Source: Paludibacteraceae bacterium
GTDB lineage: Bacteria > Bacteroidota > Bacteroidia > Bacteroidales > Paludibacteraceae
DNA: 64,000 nucleotides
Assembly (NCBI GenBank): GCA_017471175.1
Contig: JAFUVS010000017.1
Span: 1 to 64,000 of the forward strand
Reading direction: 5' to 3'
Shown here in pieces: positions 47,326-55,898 of this stretch (position 1 is the first letter of the stretch; each line of letters begins with the position of its first letter). The translations under genes and the position numbers were made by a program. The notes under the pieces were generated by a model. The model was given only the letters and a program-made list of their open reading frames with translations, had not been told where the DNA came from and ran no database searches.

Positions 47326-48270
47326 ATGAAAATCCTACCTGTCATTTTTCGTAAAGACGGATTCTACACACAGCCCTTCGCCTTCGGCGGAGAAGAGGGC
47401 AAAGATAAATTCGACCACAACATCCGCTATCGCGGCAGCCTGCAGAACTATCTGATTGACACAGGCAAGGACATCATCCTTGTTGATACAGGTTTTCCGG
47501 CAGGATTTCCGGTAGAAGTGCCAACAGAAGAGTCTTTGGGCTTCACCGGCTATGCCTGCGGTGATTATATTGATAATCTCAAAGCCTTGGGATACCGGCC
47601 GGAGCAAGTCTCCAAAATTCTGCTAACTCACCGTCACGTTGACCATTCCGGCGAACTCAAATCATTTCCGAATGCGCAGATTTTCGTCAATGAACATGAA
47701 TTAGGGGCTGCAGAACTGAAAGGTATTGACAACCTTGTGCCGGTTAATTACGCAGACGGCGCATACTACAATTTCCCCGAAGCAAAGAAGATACAAGACG
47801 GCATCTGGTTCGTTAGAGCCGAAGGACATACGCGCGGCAATAGTATCATCATCGTGGAGGACGAGGGGCTGTTCTATATGATTCACGGCGATATAACCTA
47901 CTGTGATGAAGCACTTTACGAAGATAAATTGTCAGTCGTATATGACGACATTAAGGCGGCACGCGAAACGCAAAACCGCATCCGTGAATTTATTCGTAAA
48001 CATCCGACCGTCTATCTTTCCACCCACTCGCCGCAAGGTCCTGAGAATCTTGAAGCAAAACGCATTATGGATCTTGACAACCCAGTGCCGACCGTTTTTG
48101 CTCAAGTGGACTTCAGTAAGAAAGAAACATCGGGCAAATATGTCTGCTCCATCTGCGGCTACGCGTATGACCCCGCAGAACACGATGGTGTAGCCTTTGA
48201 AGACCTGCCTGATGATTGGAAGTGCCCGCGCTGCAAACAAGGAAAGGACAAATTTTCCCCTGCTAATTAA
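47326..48270 (+). CDS. Metallo-beta-lactamase/rubredoxin fusion protein
   Basis: 314 residues from MKILPVIF at 47326. The N-terminal domain (1-about 250) is a metallo-beta-lactamase fold with [20 protein letters not shown] and LSTHSP metal ligands. The C-terminal 50 residues are a rubredoxin with [10 protein letters not shown] and [13 protein letters not shown]. In flavodiiron proteins a similar hydrolase-like domain and rubredoxin exchange electrons to reduce oxygen or NO, but here the flavodoxin domain is missing. The HxHxDH set is that of hydrolases, so its chemistry is open. It sits between SDR and HdeD-like genes. Confidence 0.85.
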   Translation: MKILPVIFRKDGFYTQPFAFGGEEGKDKFDHNIRYRGSLQNYLIDTGKDIILVDTGFPAGFPVEVPTEESLGFTGYACGDYIDNLKALGYRPEQVSKILLTHRHVDHSGELKSFPNAQIFVNEHELGAAELKGIDNLVPVNYADGAYYNFPEAKKIQDGIWFVRAEGHTRGNSIIIVEDEGLFYMIHGDITYCDEALYEDKLSVVYDDIKAARETQNRIREFIRKHPTVYLSTHSPQGPENLEAKRIMDLDNPVPTVFAQVDFSKKETSGKYVCSICGYAYDPAEHDGVAFEDLPDDWKCPRCKQGKDKFSPAN

Positions 48271-48306
48271 GCAATTAGAATGTTAAAACCATAAAATTTT
48301 AATACA

Positions 48307-48906
48307 ATGAAAAAAAGTACAAAAATTTGGATGTGCCTTGCAGGTTGTGCATTAGTCGTCCTCGGAGTGATTTGTATTGCCTATCCCGCAGACACCATTA
48401 TGAGTTTGGCTTGGGCTTTGGGCATTATGCTCGTTGTTTCAGGCTGTAGTACGTTCGGCGCATGGGTCACACTGCGCGCAATCAATCCGTTCGGTCTTTT
48501 GACTTTTCTTACGGCTCTGCTGCAAGTGATTGTAGGCGTTCTGCTTATTTTCAATCCCGCTCCGTTAGCACTGGCATTACCTTTTGTGTTCGCATTCTGG
48601 GTGATGTATGAAGGTTTGAGTGTGATGCTCGATTCTTTCAACTACAAACGTCTCGGTTTTGGCAAATGGTGGATATTGTGTCTGTTAGGTGCTCTTGCTC
48701 TATTTGCAGGTTGCTATGGAATGTTCAGCGATCCTATTGCAAGTGCCAAGGTTTTGGCATGGATAGTAGGTTTGGCTATTATCTTTGACGGTATCAGTTA
48801 CTGGGTACGCGTTGCGGCTATCAGCAGAGTAGAGAAAAAACTCACCCGTCTCAATGATCGTTTCCGCCAAGTGCTTGATATTGAGGATATCGAAGAAGTA
48901 AAATAA
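48307..48906 (+). CDS. HdeD-family membrane protein (DUF308)
   Basis: 199 residues with six hydrophobic segments in pairs, beginning MKKSTKIWMCLAGCALVVLG. The repeated G.ALI..G......P..........G...I..G pattern is that of HdeD/DUF308, which in enterobacteria protects against acid at high cell density. A charged C-terminal tail (about 175-199) faces the cytoplasm. It is followed after 24 bases by a mini winged-helix protein in the same orientation. Confidence 0.85.
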   Translation: MKKSTKIWMCLAGCALVVLGVICIAYPADTIMSLAWALGIMLVVSGCSTFGAWVTLRAINPFGLLTFLTALLQVIVGVLLIFNPAPLALALPFVFAFWVMYEGLSVMLDSFNYKRLGFGKWWILCLLGALALFAGCYGMFSDPIASAKVLAWIVGLAIIFDGISYWVRVAAISRVEKKLTRLNDRFRQVLDIEDIEEVK

Positions 48907-48930
48907 TATAACAGTCAAACTATAAGTCTT

Positions 48931-49104
48931 ATGAAAGAACAAGTTTTGAAAGCAATGCGCGAGGCAGGCAAGCCCGTTAGCGCAGGCGATGTAACCAAAG
49001 CGTTGAACGCCGATCGCAAGGAAGTGGATAAAGCCTTCGCCGAATTGAAGAAAGAGGGTGCCATCATCTCGCCCGTTCGTTGCAAGTGGGCACCGGCTAA
49101 CTAA
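48931..49104 (+). CDS. Mini winged-helix regulator-like protein
   Basis: 57 residues (MKEQVLKAMREAGKPVSAGD to CKWAPAN). The sequence fits a minimal helix-turn-helix plus wing: AMREAGKPVSAGDVTKAL, then RKEVDKAFAELKKEGAII and a short beta ending. Similar tiny proteins occur widely in Bacteroidetes and are labelled transcriptional regulators. A DNA target is unknown. It is probably co-transcribed with the HdeD-like gene. Confidence 0.75.
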   Translation: MKEQVLKAMREAGKPVSAGDVTKALNADRKEVDKAFAELKKEGAIISPVRCKWAPAN

Positions 49105-49247
49105 ATCAATGATCAATTATATTGGTTTACCGACTTTGCTATCGGCTTTGTGCTGATGACGATATTAGATGTCGTGCTTTAGAAAAACCTTTTGGGCTGT
49201 TCTTAAAACAGTGAAATTGGATTTATCTGCAAAAAAATAAGATTTTA

Positions 49248-49279
49248 TTTTGCAGTATGCACAAAAGCACGTACCTTTG
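49248..49279 (+). promoter_or_regulatory. Promoter of tRNA-Leu gene
   Basis: TTTTG (49248-49252), 19 bases, TACCTTTG (49272-49279), 22 bases before the mature tRNA. Confidence 0.75.
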
Positions 49280-49301
49280 CGCGTTTTTTAAGACCAAATG
49301 C

Positions 49302-49383
49302 GCCCAGGTGGCGGAATCGGTAGACGCGCTGGTCTCAAACACCAGTGGAGCAATCCGTGCCGGTTCGACCCCGGCCCTGGGTA
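49302..49383 (+). tRNA. tRNA-Leu (anticodon CAA)
   Basis: 82 bases. The acceptor arm GCCCAGG pairs with CCTGGGT. The anticodon arm is CTGGT - CTCAAAC - ACCAG, giving CAA, which reads UUG. A class II variable arm (TGGAGCAATCCG) and a T-arm with GGTTCGACCCC follow. The 3' CCA is not encoded. Confidence 0.95.
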
Positions 49384-49388
49384 CAAAA

Positions 49389-49431
49389 GAAAATGGCTTT
49401 CCTATTTATTTTGAAAGCCATTTTCTTTTTT
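49389..49431. terminator. Bidirectional terminator between tRNA-Leu and GH127 gene
   Basis: GAAAATGGCTTTC / GAAAGCCATTTTC, perfect 13-bp arms with an 11-base loop, followed by TTTTTT on the plus strand and preceded by an A-run (T-run on the minus strand). The last codons of the GH127 gene (stop at 49402) lie within it. Confidence 0.85.
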
Positions 49432-51291
49432 CATATAAGGCAGCCATACCGCCATCTTACCGCTTTCGCGGTTATCCCACGCGTAATACGGAATAAGACG
49501 GAATACTACTGTTGAACCGGCTGTCCGTTCTTCGCCATCTATGACCACCACGCCGTCAAGTAAATCCGTTTGATAGGCTGCCATAAGGCAAGTTGAGTCG
49601 CTCAACGAAATAGTCTCTACATCCGCGTTGTTGTCCACTTGCTCGACGCAATAAACCAGCGGACCGCGCTGAACGGCACGCCGACTTTCATCGGCTTTCA
49701 CGCGCGGGTCGGCGGCAATTATTTCCGCCGGCATCTCCATATACATAGTTACTTGATCGCCCTTGTGCCATTGACGGCGAAGCGAGACGTACCCGTTATT
49801 CAATGTTGTTTTTACCTCTTGGTCATTCACATAAACGCTATATTGACGGCACCAATCGGGCAGACGCAACTTCAAAATCTTGTGCATATCGCTGCGAAAA
49901 CGTATATCCGTCCTCCCGTCCCAAGGGTAGCGGGTCATCATAGCAAGATCCACCTGCTCGCTACCGACCGCGAAAGCCGACTCGTTGCCGATATAGAGAT
50001 TGACATAGAGTGCGGTGTCGTTGGCGGCATAAATGTAGTTGCCAAGCGATGCTAAGAAGCGGCAGATGTTGGACGGACAGCAGGCACAGCCGAACCACGC
50101 CTGACGGTGGTGGTTACCATCCGATGCCAACGGATTGACGTAGAAGAAGCGATTGCCTTCTAAATTGATACCCGCCAGCAAGGCATTATAGACACTGCGC
50201 TCTACTATATCGTAATACTTGGCATCGCCCGTCCGTTCAGCCATTCGGCTGTTCCACAGTGCCATACCCACCGAGGCACATGTTTCGCAATAGGCTTCCT
50301 TGTTGGGCAATTCGTAGTCGGCGGCAAAACCTTCGGTGCAATACGCCACGCCGATACCTCCGGTCACGTACATATTGCGCTTCGTCACGTCCTCCCAGAG
50401 GGAATCGAGTGCTTCTTCGTAGCCGGTGTTCGGGATGCGGGCTGCCACGTCCGACATAGCGCAGTAGAGGTACATTGAGCGGACGGCGTGTCCCGAAATG
50501 CTACGCAGGTCTTTTACGGGGACGGCATCTTGGTAATAGGGTGCATTCCAACGGTCAAGCGAATCCTTGATGCCGTTCTCCGTGTAACCATATCCATGTC
50601 CGCGTTGCGAAAGCAACCAATAAGCATAATCCAAATACTTGCGCTCACCTGTCTCATCATACAACTTGACCATCGCCAACTCGATTTCTTCGTGTCCGGG
50701 GACCCAGTGTCGTCCCTGCTCACTGAAGAGCGACATAATATGATCTGCCATCCGCGTTCCAACTTCCAACAAGAGTGTCTTGCCCGTTGCTTTCTTGTAG
50801 GCTATGCCGGCTTCGATGAGATGACCTGCGCAATACATCTCGTGCTTGTCCATATCGGTCCATCGCTTGTTGAGGCCGGTGAGCGTATAGAAGGTATTGA
50901 TATAGCCGTCCTGCTGTTGAGCCGCAGCAATCTTTTCTATCCATTCATCGGCTTTGGCTTCCAAAGCGGAGTCGGGGTGGTTAATCAGGCTGTAGGCTAT
51001 GGCTTCCAAGGCTTTATACACATCAGAGTCATCAAAGAAAATGCCCGAATGCCTGCCCTCGCCTTTTGCTGCGTTTTCAAAGTTGCGGATTCGACCGGTC
51101 TGCACTTCCGTTTGATCAATGCAGACAGGTATGGTAACTGTGGCTACACGTTCCAAGCGCGGCGACCAAAACGAGTCGCTGATATGCACTTCGGAAAAAT
51201 CAATATGCTTATTGACTATATCCGTTTCCGGAGTTTTCTGACATGCATTCAGAGCCAACAACAGACTGACAAACAATAGGGATTTTTTCAT
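49402..51291 (-). CDS. GH127-family glycoside hydrolase lipoprotein (beta-L-arabinofuranosidase-like)
   Basis: 629 residues. A lipobox (ALNACQK, Cys at 17) predicts a lipoprotein. The rest is the GH127/DUF1680 (alpha/alpha)6 domain: SFWSPRLERVATVTIP near the start, GIFFDDSDVYKALEA, YVTGGIG. The catalytic acid region is KEAYCETCASVGM (Glu near 333), and the cysteine nucleophile/zinc region is FGCACCPSN (near 402). Known members remove beta-L-arabinofuranose; other sugars are possible. The 3' end runs into a terminator shared with tRNA-Leu. It follows the CBM26-type gene by 29 bases, so the two probably form an operon for glycan use. Confidence 0.88.
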   Translation of the reverse strand: MKKSLLFVSLLLALNACQKTPETDIVNKHIDFSEVHISDSFWSPRLERVATVTIPVCIDQTEVQTGRIRNFENAAKGEGRHSGIFFDDSDVYKALEAIAYSLINHPDSALEAKADEWIEKIAAAQQQDGYINTFYTLTGLNKRWTDMDKHEMYCAGHLIEAGIAYKKATGKTLLLEVGTRMADHIMSLFSEQGRHWVPGHEEIELAMVKLYDETGERKYLDYAYWLLSQRGHGYGYTENGIKDSLDRWNAPYYQDAVPVKDLRSISGHAVRSMYLYCAMSDVAARIPNTGYEEALDSLWEDVTKRNMYVTGGIGVAYCTEGFAADYELPNKEAYCETCASVGMALWNSRMAERTGDAKYYDIVERSVYNALLAGINLEGNRFFYVNPLASDGNHHRQAWFGCACCPSNICRFLASLGNYIYAANDTALYVNLYIGNESAFAVGSEQVDLAMMTRYPWDGRTDIRFRSDMHKILKLRLPDWCRQYSVYVNDQEVKTTLNNGYVSLRRQWHKGDQVTMYMEMPAEIIAADPRVKADESRRAVQRGPLVYCVEQVDNNADVETISLSDSTCLMAAYQTDLLDGVVVIDGEERTAGSTVVFRLIPYYAWDNRESGKMAVWLPYMKKENGFQNK

Positions 51292-51320
51292 ATCTTATTA
51301 TACGCACTTTGCCCAATCTG

Positions 51321-53141
51321 TCATTCGGCTGTTTCTTCCATTACGATGCGCACTCGCTGCATATTCAGCGGTTCGTTGCTACGGAAAAAACCGCGATAGG
51401 CACGAATTTCGGTGCCCTCTGATGTGTTGGGATAATAGAGTTGGTTGTTCTTCAGTCCGAGATAGACATTGTCGCCTTCCGTACCTTGCAGCAAGCCTGT
51501 GCGCAACGTCCCGACCAAAGATAGTATGCTGCGTCCCGAGGCATCATTATAGCCGCTCTGATTGACGATATTGTGCTCCGATGCTTCATCTACGCTCATA
51601 TCGATGGTAACATTTTGGAAGATAAACGAACTCTTTTCAGCAAGTTTACTGTTAGCCGAAACGATATACCCCTTGCCTGCCTGTATGGACTTCGCTGTCG
51701 AGAAATACAGCACAACAGACTCTCCGTCTTTCTTTTCGGCGTAGCGGAACTCAAAGACGTGTCCGTATAATCCCTGTGCGCGCATTTGGGCTTGGTTCAC
51801 GTTGAAGGGCATGCACAGCGTAGCCCATTGTCCTTCTTTGAATTGCCGATTGAGCGTTACGCTATTCAGGGTCTTGCCGTTATAGTCTTCAGCCAACGCC
51901 GTATAGTACGATGCGCGCTTGTTGTCCTTTAATACCAAATCCTGCTGCGGCTCACAATGATTCGTCACAGAGATGTCATACCGAATACCGTTTTCATTAT
52001 AGACTCTATGATTCATATACTTCAAGTCGTCTGTCTGATAGTGGGCGGAGTTCTCGGCTACATCGTTCCATATAATATTCCACGATCCGTCAATTTCTGC
52101 TGCTTCATCCGGTACGACACATTTGTATGTACCGTTGCCAAAATCCACTGCAGGCATCCCGGGCCAAGCACCGGTTATTTGCCCTTCATCGCTCCAAATG
52201 TAGGCATTGACAACCTCGCCCCAATAGTCAGGCTTCTCGAAGAAGACAGCGCGCTCGTCTTCCAACCCAAGGCAGAACTGATTGTTGGAATCGTCTCCGC
52301 TACATATCGCCGTTATAGTAGTCTTATCTACATTCCATCGATGTCCACCAGACTCCATATCTTCGGGACTTGCATTACGTGCGTCATAAACCGCATGGTT
52401 AACAAAGTCCTGATCGTCCGTTTGGTAGTAAAGTTCACCTCCATATCCGCTTACGTAGTAACGATAATTCCATATTATCTTCCAAGTGTCTTCTATCTCG
52501 CCGACCTCTTCGGGGACGACGAATTTATAATACCCGTTGCCTATATTCTGAGCCGGAGTGCCGGGCCAACTACCTGTCAATTCGTACCCTTCGCCGTACC
52601 ACATATAGACATTTACGGATTCTTCCCAACCGTATGGTGCCGCAAAAAATACCGTTCGCTCTTCCTCGGAAGACAAACATAATTGCTCGTAATTCACGCC
52701 ACAAACTGACGTTACGCCAGTCGAGTAGTCAGCCGTATATTTCTCATCCTCTCCGTTACGCCCATTTAATTGATAGACCGAATGATTCACAAACGGTAAA
52801 TCCACTGTCTGCCAACTACCACTTCCTCCATTCCATATTATCTGCCACGTGTCGTCAATCTCGCCTGTTTCGTCCGGCACAACAAATTTGTATTGCGCTC
52901 CGCCTAATGCTGTGGCATCCATACCGGGCCAATCTCCGCATAACAGATTCCCGCTACCGTCCCATATAAACACATAGACAGGTTCGTATAGATATGAAGA
53001 ACGATAACTCATATCCAAGAACACCGCCCGCTCATTTTCGGAAGATAAGCAATACCGGTTATCGTCATCGGCATATACCGCTTGAACGAACATCGAACAC
53101 AATAGAAATAAACTCAAAAAGAGGAAAATATGTTTGCGCAT
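51321..53141 (-). CDS. Secreted protein with three starch-binding (CBM26-like) modules
   Basis: 606 residues from the ATG at 53141 (signal peptide to about residue 20, QAVYA). Three repeats (about 25-140, 145-270, 275-385) each show VFIW or VYMWYGEG or AYIWSDEG, WPG, YKFVVPDE and a W.IIWN ending, the pattern of CBM26-type starch-binding modules. No catalytic domain follows. Instead the shared C-terminal domain seen in the giant genes occupies about 400-606 (NRQFKEGQWATLCMPFNV, AYRGFFRSNEPLNMQRVRIV) without the RKFI.NGILYIE tail. It probably binds glycans at the surface or is secreted. It lies upstream of GH127, with its own promoter at 53208-53238. Confidence 0.78.
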   Translation of the reverse strand: MRKHIFLFLSLFLLCSMFVQAVYADDDNRYCLSSENERAVFLDMSYRSSYLYEPVYVFIWDGSGNLLCGDWPGMDATALGGAQYKFVVPDETGEIDDTWQIIWNGGSGSWQTVDLPFVNHSVYQLNGRNGEDEKYTADYSTGVTSVCGVNYEQLCLSSEEERTVFFAAPYGWEESVNVYMWYGEGYELTGSWPGTPAQNIGNGYYKFVVPEEVGEIEDTWKIIWNYRYYVSGYGGELYYQTDDQDFVNHAVYDARNASPEDMESGGHRWNVDKTTITAICSGDDSNNQFCLGLEDERAVFFEKPDYWGEVVNAYIWSDEGQITGAWPGMPAVDFGNGTYKCVVPDEAAEIDGSWNIIWNDVAENSAHYQTDDLKYMNHRVYNENGIRYDISVTNHCEPQQDLVLKDNKRASYYTALAEDYNGKTLNSVTLNRQFKEGQWATLCMPFNVNQAQMRAQGLYGHVFEFRYAEKKDGESVVLYFSTAKSIQAGKGYIVSANSKLAEKSSFIFQNVTIDMSVDEASEHNIVNQSGYNDASGRSILSLVGTLRTGLLQGTEGDNVYLGLKNNQLYYPNTSEGTEIRAYRGFFRSNEPLNMQRVRIVMEETAE

Positions 53142-53207
53142 AATCGCTTGCACTATAGGTTTCCGTGCGCACCTTTAAGTGTATTGTATAGGGTTGTTTA
53201 TTCGCCG

Positions 53208-53238
53208 CAAAAATACAACAAATCGAATCATCCGCAAA
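53208..53238 (-). promoter_or_regulatory. Promoter of CBM26-GH127 pair
   Basis: On the minus strand: TTTG, 19 bases, TATTTTTG, about 65 bases upstream of the ATG at 53141. Confidence 0.65.
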
Positions 53239-53272
53239 CGTTTTTGCTACAATTTTCGCTCAAATCAGCACT

Positions 53273-54355
53273 TTATGAACGCATCACGCGGATATACAGA
53301 CATACACCGATGATAAGGAACAGTATATTCGGTATCCACACTGCCATAAAGGGTGAGAGAACGCCGCTCACGGAGAAAGTGGAAGATACAGTGGAAAAAA
53401 GGATATAGAGTGCCGAAAGCGTAATACCGATGCCTAAGTTCTTACCCATACCGCCGCGCACTTTTCGGCAGCTCATCGTAAAGCCCAACAGCGTCATAAT
53501 AAAGGCACCGATAGGAGAGGCAAACCGTTTCCACCACTCCGTTTCAAACGCCTGCAGGTTGCCCGCTCCGCGTTGCCGCTGGCGGTCCATATAGTGCTTC
53601 AATTCGGGGTTGGTCATGTGCTGTGCGTCCATAGCCGTAACAAACATTTCGTCCGGGTGCATCGGTATGACGGTATCCAAGCGGTATCCTCGCGTCAGGG
53701 TTTCGTGCAGTCCGTTGAAATCGCGCCGCACATAGTCGTTCAGATGCCACTGATACAGCGAGTCGTACTGGATGCGCTGCGCCGTGATACGCGAGGTAAG
53801 CGTCTTGCCCTCAAAATGCTCTAACGATGCACGGTAGCCCTGGTTGTTCTTGAGTTGGTAACTCTCAATATAGAGAATCGTCCCAGGCTCTACTTCCATC
53901 TGTATGTTATGTGCATTGCTGATGGAGAACGACTCGATGTACTTGTCCTGAAAACTAAGCAGATGACCCGATGCGGGCGGTATAATCCAGCCTGCTAACA
54001 CAAAGAGCAGCACAAACAGGAACGTGGCTGATAACATATATGGGCGGAAAATACGGCGGATGCTGATGCCGGAGGCGAGCATTGCTATGATTTCGCTGTT
54101 GCCTGCCATTTTGCTCGTGAAGAAAATGACTGATATGAAGATAAACAGCGGACTGAACATATTCATATAGTAGGGGATGAAATGGATATAGTACTCCATT
54201 ATCACCTCTTTGGCAGAGAGTTGGTACTCGTAGAAGTCGTCCATCTTCTCGGTCAGGTCAAAGGCGATTCCGATACTGAGTATCAGAATAATGGAGAAGA
54301 AGAATGTTCCGAGGAACTTCCCTATTATATATCGGTCAATTCGTGTGAGCAGCAT
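53273..54355 (-). CDS. LptF/LptG-family permease
   Basis: 360 residues. Six membrane segments flank a central periplasmic beta-domain (about 130-260), the YjgP/YjgQ layout. Start ILTRIDRYIIGKFLGTFFFS and IISILIL-type first helix; FTSKMAGNSEIIAMLASGISI is the coupling-helix region. It forms the membrane part of the ABC complex that extracts lipopolysaccharide from the inner membrane. Only one such gene is here; the partner and the ATPase lie elsewhere. It follows tgt by 10 bases in the topA run. Confidence 0.9.
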   Translation of the reverse strand: MLLTRIDRYIIGKFLGTFFFSIILILSIGIAFDLTEKMDDFYEYQLSAKEVIMEYYIHFIPYYMNMFSPLFIFISVIFFTSKMAGNSEIIAMLASGISIRRIFRPYMLSATFLFVLLFVLAGWIIPPASGHLLSFQDKYIESFSISNAHNIQMEVEPGTILYIESYQLKNNQGYRASLEHFEGKTLTSRITAQRIQYDSLYQWHLNDYVRRDFNGLHETLTRGYRLDTVIPMHPDEMFVTAMDAQHMTNPELKHYMDRQRQRGAGNLQAFETEWWKRFASPIGAFIMTLLGFTMSCRKVRGGMGKNLGIGITLSALYILFSTVSSTFSVSGVLSPFMAVWIPNILFLIIGVCLYIRVMRS

Positions 54356-54365
54356 ACATTATTCG

Positions 54366-55499
54366 TTACAATCGCTGTTGCAGTTGGGGTACGAGCACGT
54401 CTTTCCAATGCTTGAAGTCGCCTTGCAGAATATGCTCACGCGCCTCGGTCACAAGACGAAGATAGAACGTCAGATTATGCAGACTCAAAATGGAGAGTCC
54501 AAGACCTTCTTTGACCTGAATGAGATGACGGACGTAGGCACGCGAATAGTCGTGATCCACATAGCAAGTGCCGTCAGGGTCTAACTCGGAGAAGTCGTCT
54601 GCCCATTTCTTGTTGCGCATATTCATCACGCCGTTCATCGTGAAAATCATTCCGTTGCGTCCGTTGCGCGTGGGCATCACGCAGTCGAACATATCCACGC
54701 CGCGCTCGATGGCTTCAAGTATATTCCACGGCGTACCGACCCCCATCAGGTAACGCGGTTTAGATGTCGGCAGAATATCGTTGACTACCTCTATCATCTC
54801 GTACATCTGCTCCGTGGGCTCGCCTACTGCCAAGCCGCCGATGGCATAACCGTCGCGGTCAAGGTCGGTAAGACGTTTGGCAGCTTCTTGACGAAGGTCC
54901 TTATAGACACAACCCTGTACGATGGGAAACAGATGTTGCTTATAGTCATACAAGTCCGACGTAGAATCAAAGCGGCCGATGCAGCGGTCTAACCAGCGGT
55001 GGGTGCGCTCCATACTCGTCTTGGCGTAAGCACGGTCGGCTGTTCCCGGGCAACATTCGTCAAAAGCCATCACGATGTCCGCACCAATCTCACGCTCAAT
55101 ATCCATTACACTCTCCGGCGTGAAGAATAGTTTCCTGCCGTCCACGTGCGAAGAGAAATGTACACCTTCTTCGGTCATTTTCCTTAATTGTGCCAATGAG
55201 AAGACCTGATAGCCGCCCGAGTCGGTCAGGATAGGTCGTGTCCAACCCTCAAAGCGGTGCAGACCGCCGGCTTTATGAAGGATGTCCGTGCCGGGTCGCA
55301 GGTATAGATGGTAGGTATTGCCTAAAATGATCTGCGCGTGAATATCGTCTTCCAATTCGCGCCGCTGGATGAGTTTGACGGTGCCGTCCGTGCCGACAGG
55401 CATAAAGATAGGTGTCAGTATATCGCCGTGGTCGGTATGAACAACGCCCGCTCGAGCAGACGAATGAAGATCGGTATGCTGAAGACTGAAAAACATCAT
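54366..55499 (-). CDS. tgt: Queuine tRNA-ribosyltransferase
   Basis: 377 residues. Exchanges guanine 34 of GUN-anticodon tRNAs for preQ1. Base-recognition and catalytic segments are DSGGYQVFSL, AFDECCP, GGLAVGEP and DCVMPTRNGRNG. The C-terminal zinc site that normally reads CxCxxC...H is reduced to DGTCYVDHDYSRAY with one Cys, so a classical four-ligand zinc site seems absent. A similar loss appears in other Bacteroidetes proteins as far as I recall. It lies between panD and lptF/G in the run. Confidence 0.93.
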   Translation of the reverse strand: MMFFSLQHTDLHSSARAGVVHTDHGDILTPIFMPVGTDGTVKLIQRRELEDDIHAQIILGNTYHLYLRPGTDILHKAGGLHRFEGWTRPILTDSGGYQVFSLAQLRKMTEEGVHFSSHVDGRKLFFTPESVMDIEREIGADIVMAFDECCPGTADRAYAKTSMERTHRWLDRCIGRFDSTSDLYDYKQHLFPIVQGCVYKDLRQEAAKRLTDLDRDGYAIGGLAVGEPTEQMYEMIEVVNDILPTSKPRYLMGVGTPWNILEAIERGVDMFDCVMPTRNGRNGMIFTMNGVMNMRNKKWADDFSELDPDGTCYVDHDYSRAYVRHLIQVKEGLGLSILSLHNLTFYLRLVTEAREHILQGDFKHWKDVLVPQLQQRL

Positions 55500-55525
55500 T
55501 TCCGTGGTTCTTACGAGAGGACGGA

Positions 55526-55870
55526 TTACGCGAGGCGGTTATCGGTCGGGAATACGATAGCGGGACGGAAAGAACGAGCCTCTTCCTCGGTCATCAGTGC
55601 GTATGCCATAATGATGACTATGTCGTCTTTCTTCATCAGGTGGGCAGCGGCACCGTTCATACAGATACAGCCGCTGCCGCGCTTGCCCGGGATCGTGTAG
55701 GTTTCGAGGCGTGCACCATTGGTTACGTCCACTACACTCACTTTCTCGCCGCTCAATATATGCGCGGCATCCATCAAGTCCTCATCTATGGTAATCGAGC
55801 CAACGTAATTGAGGTCGGCTTCCGTGACCGTTACACGGTGAATCTTCGATTTGAGTATTTGTAAAAACAT
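55526..55870 (-). CDS. panD: Aspartate 1-decarboxylase proenzyme
   Basis: 114 residues. Forms beta-alanine for pantothenate and coenzyme A. Self-cleavage to the pyruvoyl enzyme is expected between Gly24 and Ser25 in YVGSITID. Lys9 (LKSKIHR), the Arg of ARLETY and GKRGSG, and MNGAAAHL are as in the family. It is located 28 bases after topA and 26 before tgt; other pan genes are not in the window. Confidence 0.95.
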   Translation of the reverse strand: MFLQILKSKIHRVTVTEADLNYVGSITIDEDLMDAAHILSGEKVSVVDVTNGARLETYTIPGKRGSGCICMNGAAAHLMKKDDIVIIMAYALMTEEEARSFRPAIVFPTDNRLA

Positions 55871-55898
55871 CTCGTTGTGTTGTTTAAGTCGTTCTATG

